Numbered from the stretch's first letter, positions 52,351 through 61,441 are shown. The stretch: 64,000 nucleotides of DNA from Tardiphaga sp. (GCF_028290495.1 NZ_JAQGJT010000044.1:32157-96156); one strand, 5' to 3'. The notes: generated by a model not told the origin, from the letters alone. Program-made: numbers and translations.

Positions 52351-53586
52351 ATGACAGTGCCGCGCTCGTTTTTTAGGCCGCTGCGTATCCTGCTGTCCGA
52401 AGGCAGCAGCACTTCCGCGCGCGAGGCCATCACCGTGCTTGGCCTCGCCGGCCACACCATCGAGATTTGCGACCCCGCAGCCTTCCCTCTGACGCTGTTC
52501 TCGCGCTTCCCACGGAAAGTTCACCGCTGCCCGCCGATGCGCGACGATCCCCTGGGATTCCTCGCTTTCGTTGAACAACTCGTGGCGCGCGAGCGCTTCG
52601 ACGTGCTGCTGCCGATCCACGAGCAGGGTTATCTTTTCGCCCGGTTTCAGCAGCGCTTCGCCCGCGTCGGACTGGCGCTGCCGGCTTTCGAGAGCTACCG
52701 CACCTTGCACAGCAAGGTCGGTTTCCACCGCGTACTTGACCAACTCGGCCTGCCCCAGCCAGCGACCACCATCGTCCGCGAGGCGGATGGTCTGCGTGCG
52801 GCGGCGCGGCTGCCCTGCGTGATCAAGACCGCGATCGGCACCGCCAGCCGCGGCGTCTGGATGGTACGCGACGCGGCCGGCTTCGATCGCGCGCTGCGCG
52901 AATTGACGTCAGGCGAGGGCTTCGCCGATGACGTGCTGGTGCAGGCGCTGGCCGAGGGTTTTACCGAAAAGGCGCAGGGCGTGTTCGGCGGTGGCGTATT
53001 GCTCGGCTTCCATGCCTATCGTCAGATAGCCGAGGGCGCGGGGGGCGGCGATGCCCGGAAGTGCAGCGTGCGCCGTGAGGGCGTCCGCGCCGATCTCGCG
53101 CGGATCGGCCGGCATCTGAACTGGCACGGCGCGCTGTCGGTGGATTACATCTGGAGCGAAGCCGGACCGGTATACATCGACGCCAATCCGCGTCTGGTCG
53201 AGCCGATGGCGGCTTTTCTTGCCGGCAACGATCTCGTCGACCTGCTGCTGCGCATTTCGACCGGTGAGACGCCCGCGCCGTTGCCCGACGGCCGCGACGG
53301 CGTTCTCACCCATCAGGCGATGCAGGCTTTACTTGGCTGCGCGCAACGCGGCGGCACGAGGCGCGAGGTGCTGCGCGAATCGTTTGATCTCTTTCGCCAC
53401 CGCGGCGTCTATGCCGGCAGCACCGAGGAACTGACGCCGGTGCGGCAGGATCCATGGAGCCTGTTGCCACTGGCCATCACCACGCTGGCGCTGCTTGTTT
53501 CGCCAAGGCTGGCGAAGCCGTTGGCGACAAGGGGCTGGGGCCAACATCTGCTCAGTCCGCGCACCGTCCGGTTGATCGAAGGCTAG
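52351..53586 (+). CDS. ATP-grasp family carboxylate-amine ligase-like protein
   Basis: About 411 residues. The N-terminal part (LRILLSEGSSTSAREAITVLG) is a preATP-grasp Rossmann domain. The ATP-grasp core has RLPCVIKTAIGTASRGVWMV, the phosphate-loop Lys segment, and GPVYIDANPRLVEPMAA near 275 with metal-binding Asn/Asp. Such enzymes form amide or thioester bonds through an acyl phosphate. No synthesis cluster lies beside it. ATG 52351 was preferred to TTG 52345. The C-terminal 60 residues contain a hydrophobic patch. Confidence 0.84.
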   Translation: MTVPRSFFRPLRILLSEGSSTSAREAITVLGLAGHTIEICDPAAFPLTLFSRFPRKVHRCPPMRDDPLGFLAFVEQLVARERFDVLLPIHEQGYLFARFQQRFARVGLALPAFESYRTLHSKVGFHRVLDQLGLPQPATTIVREADGLRAAARLPCVIKTAIGTASRGVWMVRDAAGFDRALRELTSGEGFADDVLVQALAEGFTEKAQGVFGGGVLLGFHAYRQIAEGAGGGDARKCSVRREGVRADLARIGRHLNWHGALSVDYIWSEAGPVYIDANPRLVEPMAAFLAGNDLVDLLLRISTGETPAPLPDGRDGVLTHQAMQALLGCAQRGGTRREVLRESFDLFRHRGVYAGSTEELTPVRQDPWSLLPLAITTLALLVSPRLAKPLATRGWGQHLLSPRTVRLIEG

Positions 53587-53593
53587 CTTATGC

Positions 53594-53731
53594 TCACTCG
53601 GCTTCGTCGTCGCGGTCGCGCTTGGGGGTGGCGATGTCGCCGTCTTCCTCGTCCTCGTCGGGCGCGGGCGGCGTGGGCTCTGGCGGTTCGTGGTCGGGAC
53701 GGGGTGGCGGCTTGCGCGGTCGTTCATTCAT
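53594..53731 (-). CDS. Small acidic/Pro-rich hypothetical protein (45 aa)
   Basis: It starts MNERPRKPPPRPDHEPPEPT with an AAGGGGAC ribosome site, and ends in an acidic DEDEEDGD stretch. Composition is low-complexity and unstructured-looking. It lies just after the ATP-grasp stop, on the opposite strand. It may be a real small protein, but the evidence is the ribosome site and the start only. Confidence 0.4.
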   Translation of the reverse strand: MNERPRKPPPRPDHEPPEPTPPAPDEDEEDGDIATPKRDRDDEAE

Positions 53732-53876
53732 TTGTGTCCCCTTGACCTCAATTGCACCGAGATTGGCGTGCATCCTGACGCCTTCCCGCAATTGCCGCTC
53801 CCAATTCGCGCCATTCCGTGTAAACGGGGCGTATCCAGCCAATTGCAATTCCAGCCCATCCCTATCCGGAGTGACG

Positions 53877-54143
53877 ATGAAAAAGCCGAAGATCGAAATG
53901 GACGAACCGCAGGCCCGCAAGATCATCCGCGCCGATCGCGCGCCGACCGAGGGCTATTCGCTGGTTGTCGACGGCCATTTCAAGTCGCATCACGACACCG
54001 TGGAAGCCGCCGAAGAAGCCGGCATGAAGCTGAAGAACGCCTATCAGATGCTGCAGATCCAGGTCTACGATTCCGCGACCAAGACCCGCACCATGATCGA
54101 ATGGCCGGCTCCCGCAGCCGCCAAGGCCGCGGAAGCCGTCTAG
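53877..54143 (+). CDS. Conserved hypothetical protein (88 aa)
   Basis: It starts MKKPKIEMDEPQARKIIRAD with a GGAGTGACG leader. The middle reads YSLVVDGHFKSHHDTVEAAEEAGMKLKNAYQML: a strand followed by a helical unit. It ends in an Ala-rich tail. I recall close relatives in Bradyrhizobium, without function. Two minus-strand small genes converge on it. Confidence 0.7.
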   Translation: MKKPKIEMDEPQARKIIRADRAPTEGYSLVVDGHFKSHHDTVEAAEEAGMKLKNAYQMLQIQVYDSATKTRTMIEWPAPAAAKAAEAV

Positions 54144-54146
54144 GCC

Positions 54147-54422
54147 TCAGGTCCGGTGACCGCCGTTGACCTGGCCAGCTAGCCAGGCGGCGAGCGCCGG
54201 GCTTTTCGGCTTCGGCGCGGAGCCAGTCTTGCCGCTAGTCTTGCTGCCGGCCTTTGTGCCGGACTTGGCTGAGGACGAAGCCTTTTTCGTCTTGGCGACG
54301 ACCGGCGGCGCGAGAGCCTCGCGGGCGAGGCGGGCAGCGCGCAGCTTGGCCATGTTGTCGGTCACGGCCTTGGCTGCGGCGTCGCGTTCGGCCCTGCCGG
54401 AATGGTCTTCTTCGCGGGCCAT
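54147..54422 (-). CDS. Small Lys/Ser-rich hypothetical protein (91 aa)
   Basis: It begins MAREEDHSGRAERDAAAKAV, has a helical MAKLRAARLAREA segment and then a basic low-complexity part TKKASSSAKSGTKAGSKTSG, ending PALAAWLAGQVNGGHRT. The tail resembles DNA-binding histone-like tails. Its ATG overlaps the stop of the similar gene upstream (54422-54667), so they form a translationally coupled pair. Confidence 0.6.
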   Translation of the reverse strand: MAREEDHSGRAERDAAAKAVTDNMAKLRAARLAREALAPPVVAKTKKASSSAKSGTKAGSKTSGKTGSAPKPKSPALAAWLAGQVNGGHRT

Positions 54423-54667
54423 CAGACGGCTTTCTTCTTCGCTACGGCCTTCTTGGCCTTCGGTTTGGTTTCGACCGGATTGGCCTGTGCGTCGGCCTCG
54501 CGGGCGAGGCGTTCGGCGCGCAGTTGCTCCGTGCGCTTGCGAATCGCAATGTCGGCGGCCGCAATGTCGGCCATCGCCTTGATGCCTTCGGTCTCCTGTG
54601 CGAGTTTCCGGCTTAGGCGAATTTCCTTCATTTCGGCTGGGGTTTTCGGTTCCGGTTCGGTATCCAT
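54422..54667 (-). CDS. Small helical protein with basic tail (81 aa)
   Basis: It starts MDTEPEPKTPAEMKEIRLSR and carries RTEQLRAERLAREADA, matching MAKLRAARLAREA of the next gene. It ends KAKKAVAKKKAV. It looks like an ancestral duplicate of that neighbour. Function unknown. Confidence 0.6.
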   Translation of the reverse strand: MDTEPEPKTPAEMKEIRLSRKLAQETEGIKAMADIAAADIAIRKRTEQLRAERLAREADAQANPVETKPKAKKAVAKKKAV

Positions 54668-54823
54668 AACTGCCTCAATTCTGGCCGCGCAATGGGTGGC
54701 AGCGGCTATTGCTGCTGCAATCCTACCAGAAACGGCCGGGCAAAGGCACCCCGCAGGCCCAATAAACGGGACCTTCCGTTAAGCGCGTGGGTAAAAAACT
54801 GCGTTGTCCCGCTTTGTATGCGA

Positions 54824-54839
54824 GCGTTGCGCGCAACGC
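54824..54839. promoter_or_regulatory. 16-bp perfect palindrome upstream of nickel/cobalt transporter
   Basis: GCGTTGCGCGCAACGC is its own reverse complement, 43 bp before ATG 54883. It could be an operator of a metal-responsive regulator. It does not match the E. coli NikR site. Confidence 0.5.
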
Positions 54840-54882
54840 GCCTTCCTGAGACAATTGCGGCTCAAACGGACCGCCTTACCCC

Positions 54883-55932
54883 ATGCTCAGCAAGCTCTTC
54901 GATGACGGCGCCGACAATCTGCGCGGCCGCATCTTCAGTATTTACGTCATCCTGATACCGATGAACGTCATGGCTTGGCTGTGGGCGTGGATCGCGTTTC
55001 ACGACCAGCCGGTGCTGCTCGGCACCGCGGTGCTGGCCTATACGTTCGGGCTGCGCCACGCCGTCGATGCCGACCATATCGCCGCGATCGACAATGTGAC
55101 GCGCAAGCTGATGCAATCCGGCAAGCGACCGATCTCGGTCGGGCTGTTTTTCGCGCTCGGCCATTCCAGCGTCGTTATCGTTGCCTCACTGCTGGTGGCG
55201 CTGACGGTGGCGACGTTGCAGTCGAGCTTCGAGGGCTTCCGCGAAGTCGGCGGGCTGATCGGCACCGGCGTGTCGGCGTTCTTCCTGCTCGCCGTCGCCG
55301 TGGCCAATATCGTCATCCTGGTGTCGGTGTTCCGGCTGTTCAGGGCGGTGAAGCGCGGCGAGCGTTTCATCGAGGAGGACTTCAATATCCTGATGTCGCA
55401 GCGCGGCCTGATCGGCCGGATGCTGCGCTCGCTGTTCGGGATCATCTCGAAGAGCTGGCACATGTACCCGCTCGGCATCCTGTTCGGTCTGGGCTTCGAC
55501 ACCGCAACCGAGATAGCGCTGCTCGGCATCGCCGCCTCGCAAGGCGCCGAGGGCATGTCGACGTGGTCGATCCTGGTATTCCCGGCGCTGTTCACCGCCG
55601 GCATGACGCTGGTCGACACCACCGACGCCGTGCTGATGGTGCGCGCCTATGGCTGGGCCTACATCAAGCCGATCCGCAAGCTGTACTACAACATGACCAT
55701 CACGCTGGTGTCGGTGATCGTCGCGCTGCTGATCGGCGGTGTCGAGGCGCTGGGTCTGATCGGCCGCAAGCTCGACCTGACCGGCAGCTTCTGGAACGGG
55801 ATCGAGGCGCTCAACGAGAATTTAGGCGCGCTCGGCTACGTCATCATCGCGATCTTCCTCGCGAGCTGGATGATCTCGGTGATCGTCTATCGCCTCAAGG
55901 GCTATGACGACATCGAAGTCCGCGTGCACTGA
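54883..55932 (+). CDS. NiCoT (HoxN/NixA) nickel/cobalt permease
   Basis: A 349-residue membrane protein with eight helices. The signature FGLRHAVDADHIAAIDN in helix 2 and GLFFALGHSSVVI in helix 3 match the NiCoT metal-selective motifs; FGLGFDTATEIALLGIA and TDAVLMVRAYGWAY are the later family motifs. It imports Ni2+ or Co2+, for example for hydrogenase, urease or B12. No metalloenzyme genes are in the window. ATG 54883 follows a weak site. Confidence 0.93.
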   Translation: MLSKLFDDGADNLRGRIFSIYVILIPMNVMAWLWAWIAFHDQPVLLGTAVLAYTFGLRHAVDADHIAAIDNVTRKLMQSGKRPISVGLFFALGHSSVVIVASLLVALTVATLQSSFEGFREVGGLIGTGVSAFFLLAVAVANIVILVSVFRLFRAVKRGERFIEEDFNILMSQRGLIGRMLRSLFGIISKSWHMYPLGILFGLGFDTATEIALLGIAASQGAEGMSTWSILVFPALFTAGMTLVDTTDAVLMVRAYGWAYIKPIRKLYYNMTITLVSVIVALLIGGVEALGLIGRKLDLTGSFWNGIEALNENLGALGYVIIAIFLASWMISVIVYRLKGYDDIEVRVH

Positions 55933-55943
55933 CGGCGCGACGG

Positions 55944-55968
55944 TGCCGGCCTATTTACCCGGCATCTT
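55944..55968 (+). terminator. Possible terminator after nickel permease
   Basis: TGCCGG (55944-55949) pairs with CCGGCA (55959-55964), then TCTTTT follows. It overlaps the stop of the convergent aldolase-fold gene. Stem is short. Confidence 0.4.
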
Positions 55969-56757
55969 TTCCAGCGCGGCGCGCTTCCAGAGGTCCCAGG
56001 CGCGGCCGTGGATCTGGTCGATCACGCCCAGCGTTTTCTGGCTTTCTTCTGGCTCCATGAAGCTGACCGCTCCGCCGAGCGACATCGCCTGCATCTGCAG
56101 TTGCGCATTGACGTTGCTGTAGTGCGCCCGGAACACCGCCATCGGAATCGTCGCCGCGACCACGACACTGCCGTGGCCGCGCATCAGCGCGACACTGCGG
56201 TCGCCGAGCGTGGCCGCCAGCGCCTTGCCGAGTTGCGGGTTGCTGACCAGCATATTGCTCTGGCCGGCGCTGTCGCGGATTTCGAACACCGGCACGCTCG
56301 GAGACAGGAAGGCGCCGAGGTGAAATACCGGACGCAGCGGCACGCTGGAGACGCTGAACGGGATCACGCCGGGCGAATGGGTGTGGACGACGGCCATCAC
56401 GTCCGGCCGCGCCTTGTAGATCTCGCCGTGGATGAAGCGTTCGAGGAAGCTGTTGCGCCCTTTGGCATCGACCGGATTGGAATCGAGATCGTACTCCAGG
56501 ATATCGTCCGCGACGACAAGGGCCGGCGCCACGGAACGCCCCATCAGATAGCGGTTCGGATTGTTAGGGTGCCGCATGCTGACATGGCCGAAGCCGTCGA
56601 TGACATTGAGGTCGGTCAGCACCCGGTTGGCGAGCACCAGATCCTGCATCGCGGCCTGGTCGACCGGGCCGCCGGAGGCAGGTGCGGTCTGTGCATAAGC
56701 CGGCGCGAAGCTTGCGGTGAGCAACAACAACAGCAAAGCGGGGCGGGGCAGTCTCAT
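55951..56757 (-). CDS. Secreted class II aldolase/adducin-fold protein
   Basis: About 268 residues from ATG 56757 (GGGAGACGCGC leader). It has a clear Sec signal (MRLPRPALLLLLLTASFAPAYA-QT). The mature part is a class II aldolase/adducin domain: DGFGHVSMRHPNNPNRYL, FLERFIHGEIYKARPDVMAVVHTHSP with the metal histidines, and MRGHGSVVV. Class II aldolases normally work in the cytoplasm, so export is unusual. The catalytic Glu is not obvious, and the role may be binding rather than aldol cleavage. It follows the persulfide-dioxygenase gene by 64 bp. Confidence 0.82.
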   Translation of the reverse strand: MRLPRPALLLLLLTASFAPAYAQTAPASGGPVDQAAMQDLVLANRVLTDLNVIDGFGHVSMRHPNNPNRYLMGRSVAPALVVADDILEYDLDSNPVDAKGRNSFLERFIHGEIYKARPDVMAVVHTHSPGVIPFSVSSVPLRPVFHLGAFLSPSVPVFEIRDSAGQSNMLVSNPQLGKALAATLGDRSVALMRGHGSVVVAATIPMAVFRAHYSNVNAQLQMQAMSLGGAVSFMEPEESQKTLGVIDQIHGRAWDLWKRAALEKMPGK

Positions 56758-56821
56758 CGCGCGTCTCCCGGAAGAGGGTGGCTTGATTCTCCACCTTTCC
56801 GGCACCCTGACACCGGACACA

Positions 56822-57862
56822 TCAGACGGCAACCACCGGCCCGCCTTCCTTCTTCCATGCGTCGATGCCGCCTTCGAGATGCGCAGCGTTGACGAGACCG
56901 GCGTCGGTCGCGGCCTTCACCGCCATCGCCGAGCGCTCGCCGAAGGCGCAGACGAAGATGATGCGCCGGCCCGTCGCATTGGCCACTTCGCGCAGCATGC
57001 CGCCGGGTTTCAGGCTGTCGGCAATCGCGGGGTAGGGCGCATGCAGCGCGCCGGGCAGAACCCCGTGTCGCGCGCGCTCGCCGGCCTCGCGCAGGTCGAC
57101 CAATAAAATATCGGGATCGCCGAGCCGGTTGATCGCGTTCCGGGCTGACAGCGCCTGGCCCAGGCGGGCCAGTTCATCCTGCTTCAGCCCGACGCTCATA
57201 TTGGCCGGCATCACCACGTCCATCAGTCTCGGATTCGGCAAATTCAGGTTGTTCATCAGCTCGATATAGTCCTCGACCGACTTCACCTGCAGCCGCGGAT
57301 TGAACCGTTTCTCTTCGCCGATAGTCGAGACGGTGTCGCCTTTGTAGTCGTGCGCCGGGAATACCATCGTCTCGTCCGGCAGCTTCAGCAGCCGGCCGAA
57401 CAGCGAATCATATTGCGCTCGTGCGCTGCCGTTCTGGAAATCGGTGCGGCCGGTGCCGCGGATCAGCAGCGTGTCGCCGGTGAAGACGCGGTCGCCCATC
57501 AGATAGCTGTAGGAATCGTCGGTGTGGCCCGGCGTGTACATCACGTCGAGGCTGACGCCCTCGATCCGCACCTTGTCGCCGTCCGCGACCCGCATGGCCA
57601 CCACGTCGGCTTTGCTCTGCTCGCCCATGATGGTGACGCATTGCGTGCGGTCACGCAGTTCGGCGAGGCCGGTGACGTGGTCGGCATGCAGATGGGTATC
57701 GACGGCCTTGACCAGTCTGAGGTCGAGTTCGCGCAGCAACTGGCAGTAGCGATCGACTTTCTCCAGCACCGGATCGAGGATCAGCGCCTCGCCGCCGGCA
57801 CGGCTGGCGAGCAAATAGCTGTAGGTGCCGGAGACGCTGTCGAACAATTGGCGGAAGATCAT
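56822..57862 (-). CDS. Persulfide dioxygenase (ETHE1-like) fused to C-terminal rhodanese
   Basis: A 346-residue fusion. The N-terminal beta-lactamase-fold domain has THLHADHVTG (His/Asp metal ligands), PGHTDDS near 112, and the ETHE1 signature RGTGRTDFQNG near 135, with HDYKGD near 170. Residues about 250-345 form a rhodanese domain with active-site loop CAFGERSA near 310. Such PDO-rhodanese fusions oxidise glutathione persulfide to sulfite and transfer sulfur. ATG 57862 is the family start. It shares a strand with the secreted aldolase gene. Confidence 0.92.
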   Translation of the reverse strand: MIFRQLFDSVSGTYSYLLASRAGGEALILDPVLEKVDRYCQLLRELDLRLVKAVDTHLHADHVTGLAELRDRTQCVTIMGEQSKADVVAMRVADGDKVRIEGVSLDVMYTPGHTDDSYSYLMGDRVFTGDTLLIRGTGRTDFQNGSARAQYDSLFGRLLKLPDETMVFPAHDYKGDTVSTIGEEKRFNPRLQVKSVEDYIELMNNLNLPNPRLMDVVMPANMSVGLKQDELARLGQALSARNAINRLGDPDILLVDLREAGERARHGVLPGALHAPYPAIADSLKPGGMLREVANATGRRIIFVCAFGERSAMAVKAATDAGLVNAAHLEGGIDAWKKEGGPVVAV

Positions 57863-57986
57863 GCGTATTCCGATGCGATGATATGGTTTGGCGACTTTAG
57901 CCGATGCGAAGCCGGCTGCGCGATGCGTTTTCGCGGCACAGCAATGCTGCTAGACAGATGCGACGTTGATCCGGCGAGGATATGAC

Positions 57987-58661
57987 ATGGCGGAATATGT
58001 GGTGGAATTCGGCCGGGACGGCGGCCGCGTGGAAGCCGACGGCCGGCTGGATGCGGCGGCGTTTCACCGCAATCACCAGGCTATCTGGCAGGCGCTGGCG
58101 CCGTTTCTCGAAGGCCGCCGCGGCGATGTCGTCGAGGTCGGCAGCGGAACCGGCCAGCACGTCGTGGAGTTTGCAGGCCGCACGCCGGACATCACCTGGT
58201 GGCCGAGCGATCTCAACGAGGCGCATCTGCGCAGCATCGCGGCCTGGAGCGCTCATGCGCAGGCTGGCAATGTTCGTGCGCCGCTGCGCATCGATCTCGG
58301 CGATCCTCTTTGGTGCCCGCAGATGCGGGACGGCAGCGGACCGGGACCGCTGCTGGCGGTGTTCTGCGCCAATGTCGTGCACATCGCGCCGTGGCCGGTC
58401 GCCGAGGGCCTGATTGCCGGCGCGGCGCGTTACCTCGCGCCGGACGGGCGGCTATTCCTCTACGGTCCGTTCAAGCAAGGTGGCCGGCATACCGCGGTGA
58501 GCAATGCCGTGTTCGACACCAGCCTGCGATCCGGCAATCCGGAATGGGGCGTGCGGGACGTGGCCGAGCTGGAACAGGTCGCAACAAAGGCCGGCCTCCA
58601 ACTGAGCGATACGATCGCGATGCCTGCCAACAATCTCGTGCTGGTTTTTGCCCGCATCTGA
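57987..58661 (+). CDS. DUF938 SAM-dependent methyltransferase-like protein
   Basis: A 224-residue protein. The Rossmann SAM motif VVEVGSGTGQHVVEFA lies near 47, followed by DITWWPSDLNE (acid loop) and AVFCANVVHIAPW near 120, then LAPDGRLFLYGPFKQGG near 155, all DUF938 hallmarks. ATG 57987 has GGCGAGGA upstream. It probably methylates a small molecule, unknown. It is divergent from the persulfide dioxygenase gene. Confidence 0.87.
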   Translation: MAEYVVEFGRDGGRVEADGRLDAAAFHRNHQAIWQALAPFLEGRRGDVVEVGSGTGQHVVEFAGRTPDITWWPSDLNEAHLRSIAAWSAHAQAGNVRAPLRIDLGDPLWCPQMRDGSGPGPLLAVFCANVVHIAPWPVAEGLIAGAARYLAPDGRLFLYGPFKQGGRHTAVSNAVFDTSLRSGNPEWGVRDVAELEQVATKAGLQLSDTIAMPANNLVLVFARI

Positions 58662-58775
58662 GTTTCCCGCCGCATGGCGCGTCTGCGCGGACGTGAGTTG
58701 TTCGGCTGATCTGCGGCCCTATATAGTCTCGGCGCAATCGCAGGCCCGGATCAACCCGGCCAAGACCGGGCGGAA

Positions 58776-60023
58776 ATGCCGATGATCGACCTCCCCATCG
58801 CCGATGATTCGACGAACGATGCCCGTGCGCGCGGAAACGTGCGCAAGCTCGCCGTCGCGCAGGCGCTGGCCGGCGCCAATTCGGCGGTCATCTTCGCCAC
58901 CGGGGCGATCGTCGGTTCGATGCTGGCGCCGAGCGTTTCGCTCGCCACCGTACCGATCTCAATCTACGTCGTCGGCCTCGCCTGCGGTACGCTCCCGGTC
59001 GGCATCATTTCGCGCGCCTATGGCCGCCGCGTCGCCTTCATCATAGGCAGCGGCTGTGGCGCGATCTGCGGCGTGCTGGGCGCGCTGGCGATCTTCAACG
59101 CCTCGTTCGCGCTGTTCTGCTGCGCGACCTTCTTCGGCGGATTTTACGGCGCCGTTGCGCAGTCGTACCGCTTCGCCGCCGCCGACGGCGCTAGTGCGGC
59201 GTACAGGCCGAAGGCGGTGTCCTGGGTGATGGCCGGCGGCGTGTTCGCAGGCGTGCTCGGCCCGCAATTGGTGCAGTGGACGATGGATATCTGGCCGCCT
59301 TATCTGTTTGCCGTCAGCTTCGCGGCGCAGGCGGTGGTGGCGCTGATCGCGATGGCGCTGCTCTGCACTGTCGATGCGCCGAAGCCGGCGCCGGCCGACC
59401 TGCATGGCGGCAGGCCGCTGCTGGAAATCGCGCGGCAGCCGCGCTTCATCGCCGCGGCGATCTGCGGCGTGGTGTCATATTCGATGATGAATCTCGTGAT
59501 GACGTCGGCACCGCTGGCGATGAAGATGTGCGGACTCAGCCTCAGCGATTCCAATTTCGGCATCCAGTGGCACGTCGTGGCAATGTACGGGCCCAGCTTC
59601 TTCACGGGATCGCTGATCGCCCGCTTCGGCGCACCGCGCATCGTCGCGGCAGGCCTGGCGCTGGAAGCGGTCGCGGCGGTGATTGGCCTGTCCGGCATCA
59701 CCGCGATGCATTTCTGGGGCGGCCTCGTGGTGCTCGGCCTCGGCTGGAATTTCGGTTTTATCGGCGCCTCGGCGCTGGTGCTGGAGAGCCATCGCCCGCA
59801 GGAACGTAACAAGGTGCAGGCGTTCAACGATTTCCTGGTGTTCGGCGTGATGGCGGTCGGGTCGTTCTCGTCCGGGCAATTGCTGGCGAATTACGGATGG
59901 GGAACGGTCAACGCCGTGGTGTTTCCGCCGGTCCTGCTCGGGTTGGGGATGCTGGCGCTGGCCGGATTCGCCAGGCGCCGCGCGGCGCAACAGGCAATCG
60001 GGGTGCCCGGCCCGGCGAGCTGA
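58776..60023 (+). CDS. MFS transporter, copy 1 of a tandem pair
   Basis: A 415-residue twelve-helix protein with MFS loop SRAYGRRVAFIIGS after helix 2. Central segments YSMMNLVMTSAPLAMKMCGLS and GWNFGFIGASALVLESHRP match the YfmO-like group. It is roughly 85% identical by eye to the protein from 60227, and the upstream bases are also similar (AGGCCCGGATCAACCC vs AGGCCGGATCAACC). This shows a recent tandem duplication. Start at ATG 58776 (MPMIDLP) or 58782. Confidence 0.9.
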   Translation: MPMIDLPIADDSTNDARARGNVRKLAVAQALAGANSAVIFATGAIVGSMLAPSVSLATVPISIYVVGLACGTLPVGIISRAYGRRVAFIIGSGCGAICGVLGALAIFNASFALFCCATFFGGFYGAVAQSYRFAAADGASAAYRPKAVSWVMAGGVFAGVLGPQLVQWTMDIWPPYLFAVSFAAQAVVALIAMALLCTVDAPKPAPADLHGGRPLLEIARQPRFIAAAICGVVSYSMMNLVMTSAPLAMKMCGLSLSDSNFGIQWHVVAMYGPSFFTGSLIARFGAPRIVAAGLALEAVAAVIGLSGITAMHFWGGLVVLGLGWNFGFIGASALVLESHRPQERNKVQAFNDFLVFGVMAVGSFSSGQLLANYGWGTVNAVVFPPVLLGLGMLALAGFARRRAAQQAIGVPGPAS

Positions 60024-60226
60024 TCCAATCGCCGGCCGGGGCGCTGGCGCGCTGACATTGATCAATGTCATGGTTCGGCCGACCAACATCTTCATAGTGA
60101 TAGCCGGCCGCGCGTGAACGGGCGCCGCATGGCGCATCGCGTCGGCGTGCGTTGTCCGGGCGGTTCATGGCCCTCACATCCGCGCACCAGCAGGCCGGAT
60201 CAACCTGGTCGAGATTGCGGCCGCGA

Positions 60227-61441
60227 ATGCCGATGATCACAGCCGCCATCACCGAGGATCTGCCCGGCGACGCCCGTGCGCGCGCGAACGTGCGCAAGCT
60301 CGCGGTCGCGCAGGCGCTGGCCGGCGCCAATTCGGCGGTGATTTTCGCGACCGGCGCCGTCGTCGGTTCGATGCTGGCGTCGAGCGCGTCCCTCGCCACC
60401 GTGCCAATCTCGACCTATGTCGTCGGCCTCGCTTGCGGCACGCTCCCGGTCGGCCTCATCTCGCGCGCCTATGGCCGCCGCGTCGCCTTCCTGATCGGCA
60501 GCGGCTGCGGTGTAATTTGCGGCGTACTCGGCGCGCTGGCGATTCTCCATGCCTCGTTCGCGCTATTCTGCTTCGCGACCTTCTTCGGCGGATTGTACGG
60601 CGCGGTGGCGCACTCCTATCGCTTTGCCGCGGCCGACGGCGCCAGCGCCACCTATCGCCCGAAGGCGGTGGCATGGGTATTGGCCGGTGGCGCGCTGGCC
60701 GGCGTGCTCGGCCCCCAACTGCTGCAATGGACGATGGACGTCTGGCAGCCGTATCTGTTCGCCTTCAGCTTCAGCGCGCAGGCCGTGGTGGCGCTGATCG
60801 CGATGGCTGTGCTGGCCACTGTCGATGCGCCGAAGCCGGCGGCGGTCGATCTGCGCGGCGGCCGTCCGCTGCGGGACATCGTGCGGCAGCCGCGCTTCAT
60901 CATAGCGGCGGCCTGTGGTGTCGTGTCCTATTCGATGATGAATCTGGTGATGACCTCCGCGCCGCTGGCGATGCGGATGTGCGGGCTCAGCCTCAGCGAT
61001 TCCAACGTCAGTATTCAGTGGCATGTCGTGGCGATGTATATCCCGAGCTTCTTCACGGGGTCGCTGATCGCCCGCTTCGGCGCGTTGCGCATCGTGGTGG
61101 TCGGCTTGATGATGGAGGCAGCCGCGGCGGTGATCGGCCTTTCCGGCATCACCGCGGCGCATTTCTGGGGCGGCCTCATCGTGCTCAGCGTCGGCTGGAA
61201 TTTCGGCTTCGTCGGCGCTTCCGCGCTGGTGCTGGCGACCCATCGGCCATCGGAGCGCAACAAGGTGCAGGCGTTCAATGACTTCCTGGTGTTCGGGCTG
61301 ATGGCGCTGGGCTCATTCTCGTCCGGCCCATTGCTGGCGAACTACGGCTGGGGCACCGTCAACGCGATGGTGTTTCCGCCGGTGATACTGTGCCTCGCCG
61401 TGCTCACATTGGCCGGGGTCACCAGACGCCGCGCCGCCTAA
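60227..61441 (+). CDS. MFS transporter, copy 2 of a tandem pair
   Basis: About 404 residues from ATG 60227 (MPMITAAITEDLPGD), parallel to copy 1. Same loop SRAYGRRVAFLIGS and end motif NYGWGTVNAMVFPPVI. A frame extension to 60152 would add a non-family leader. Differences from copy 1 are scattered and mostly conservative, so both are probably functional. It ends 11 bp before the convergent histidine kinase stop. Confidence 0.9.
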   Translation: MPMITAAITEDLPGDARARANVRKLAVAQALAGANSAVIFATGAVVGSMLASSASLATVPISTYVVGLACGTLPVGLISRAYGRRVAFLIGSGCGVICGVLGALAILHASFALFCFATFFGGLYGAVAHSYRFAAADGASATYRPKAVAWVLAGGALAGVLGPQLLQWTMDVWQPYLFAFSFSAQAVVALIAMAVLATVDAPKPAAVDLRGGRPLRDIVRQPRFIIAAACGVVSYSMMNLVMTSAPLAMRMCGLSLSDSNVSIQWHVVAMYIPSFFTGSLIARFGALRIVVVGLMMEAAAAVIGLSGITAAHFWGGLIVLSVGWNFGFVGASALVLATHRPSERNKVQAFNDFLVFGLMALGSFSSGPLLANYGWGTVNAMVFPPVILCLAVLTLAGVTRRRAA

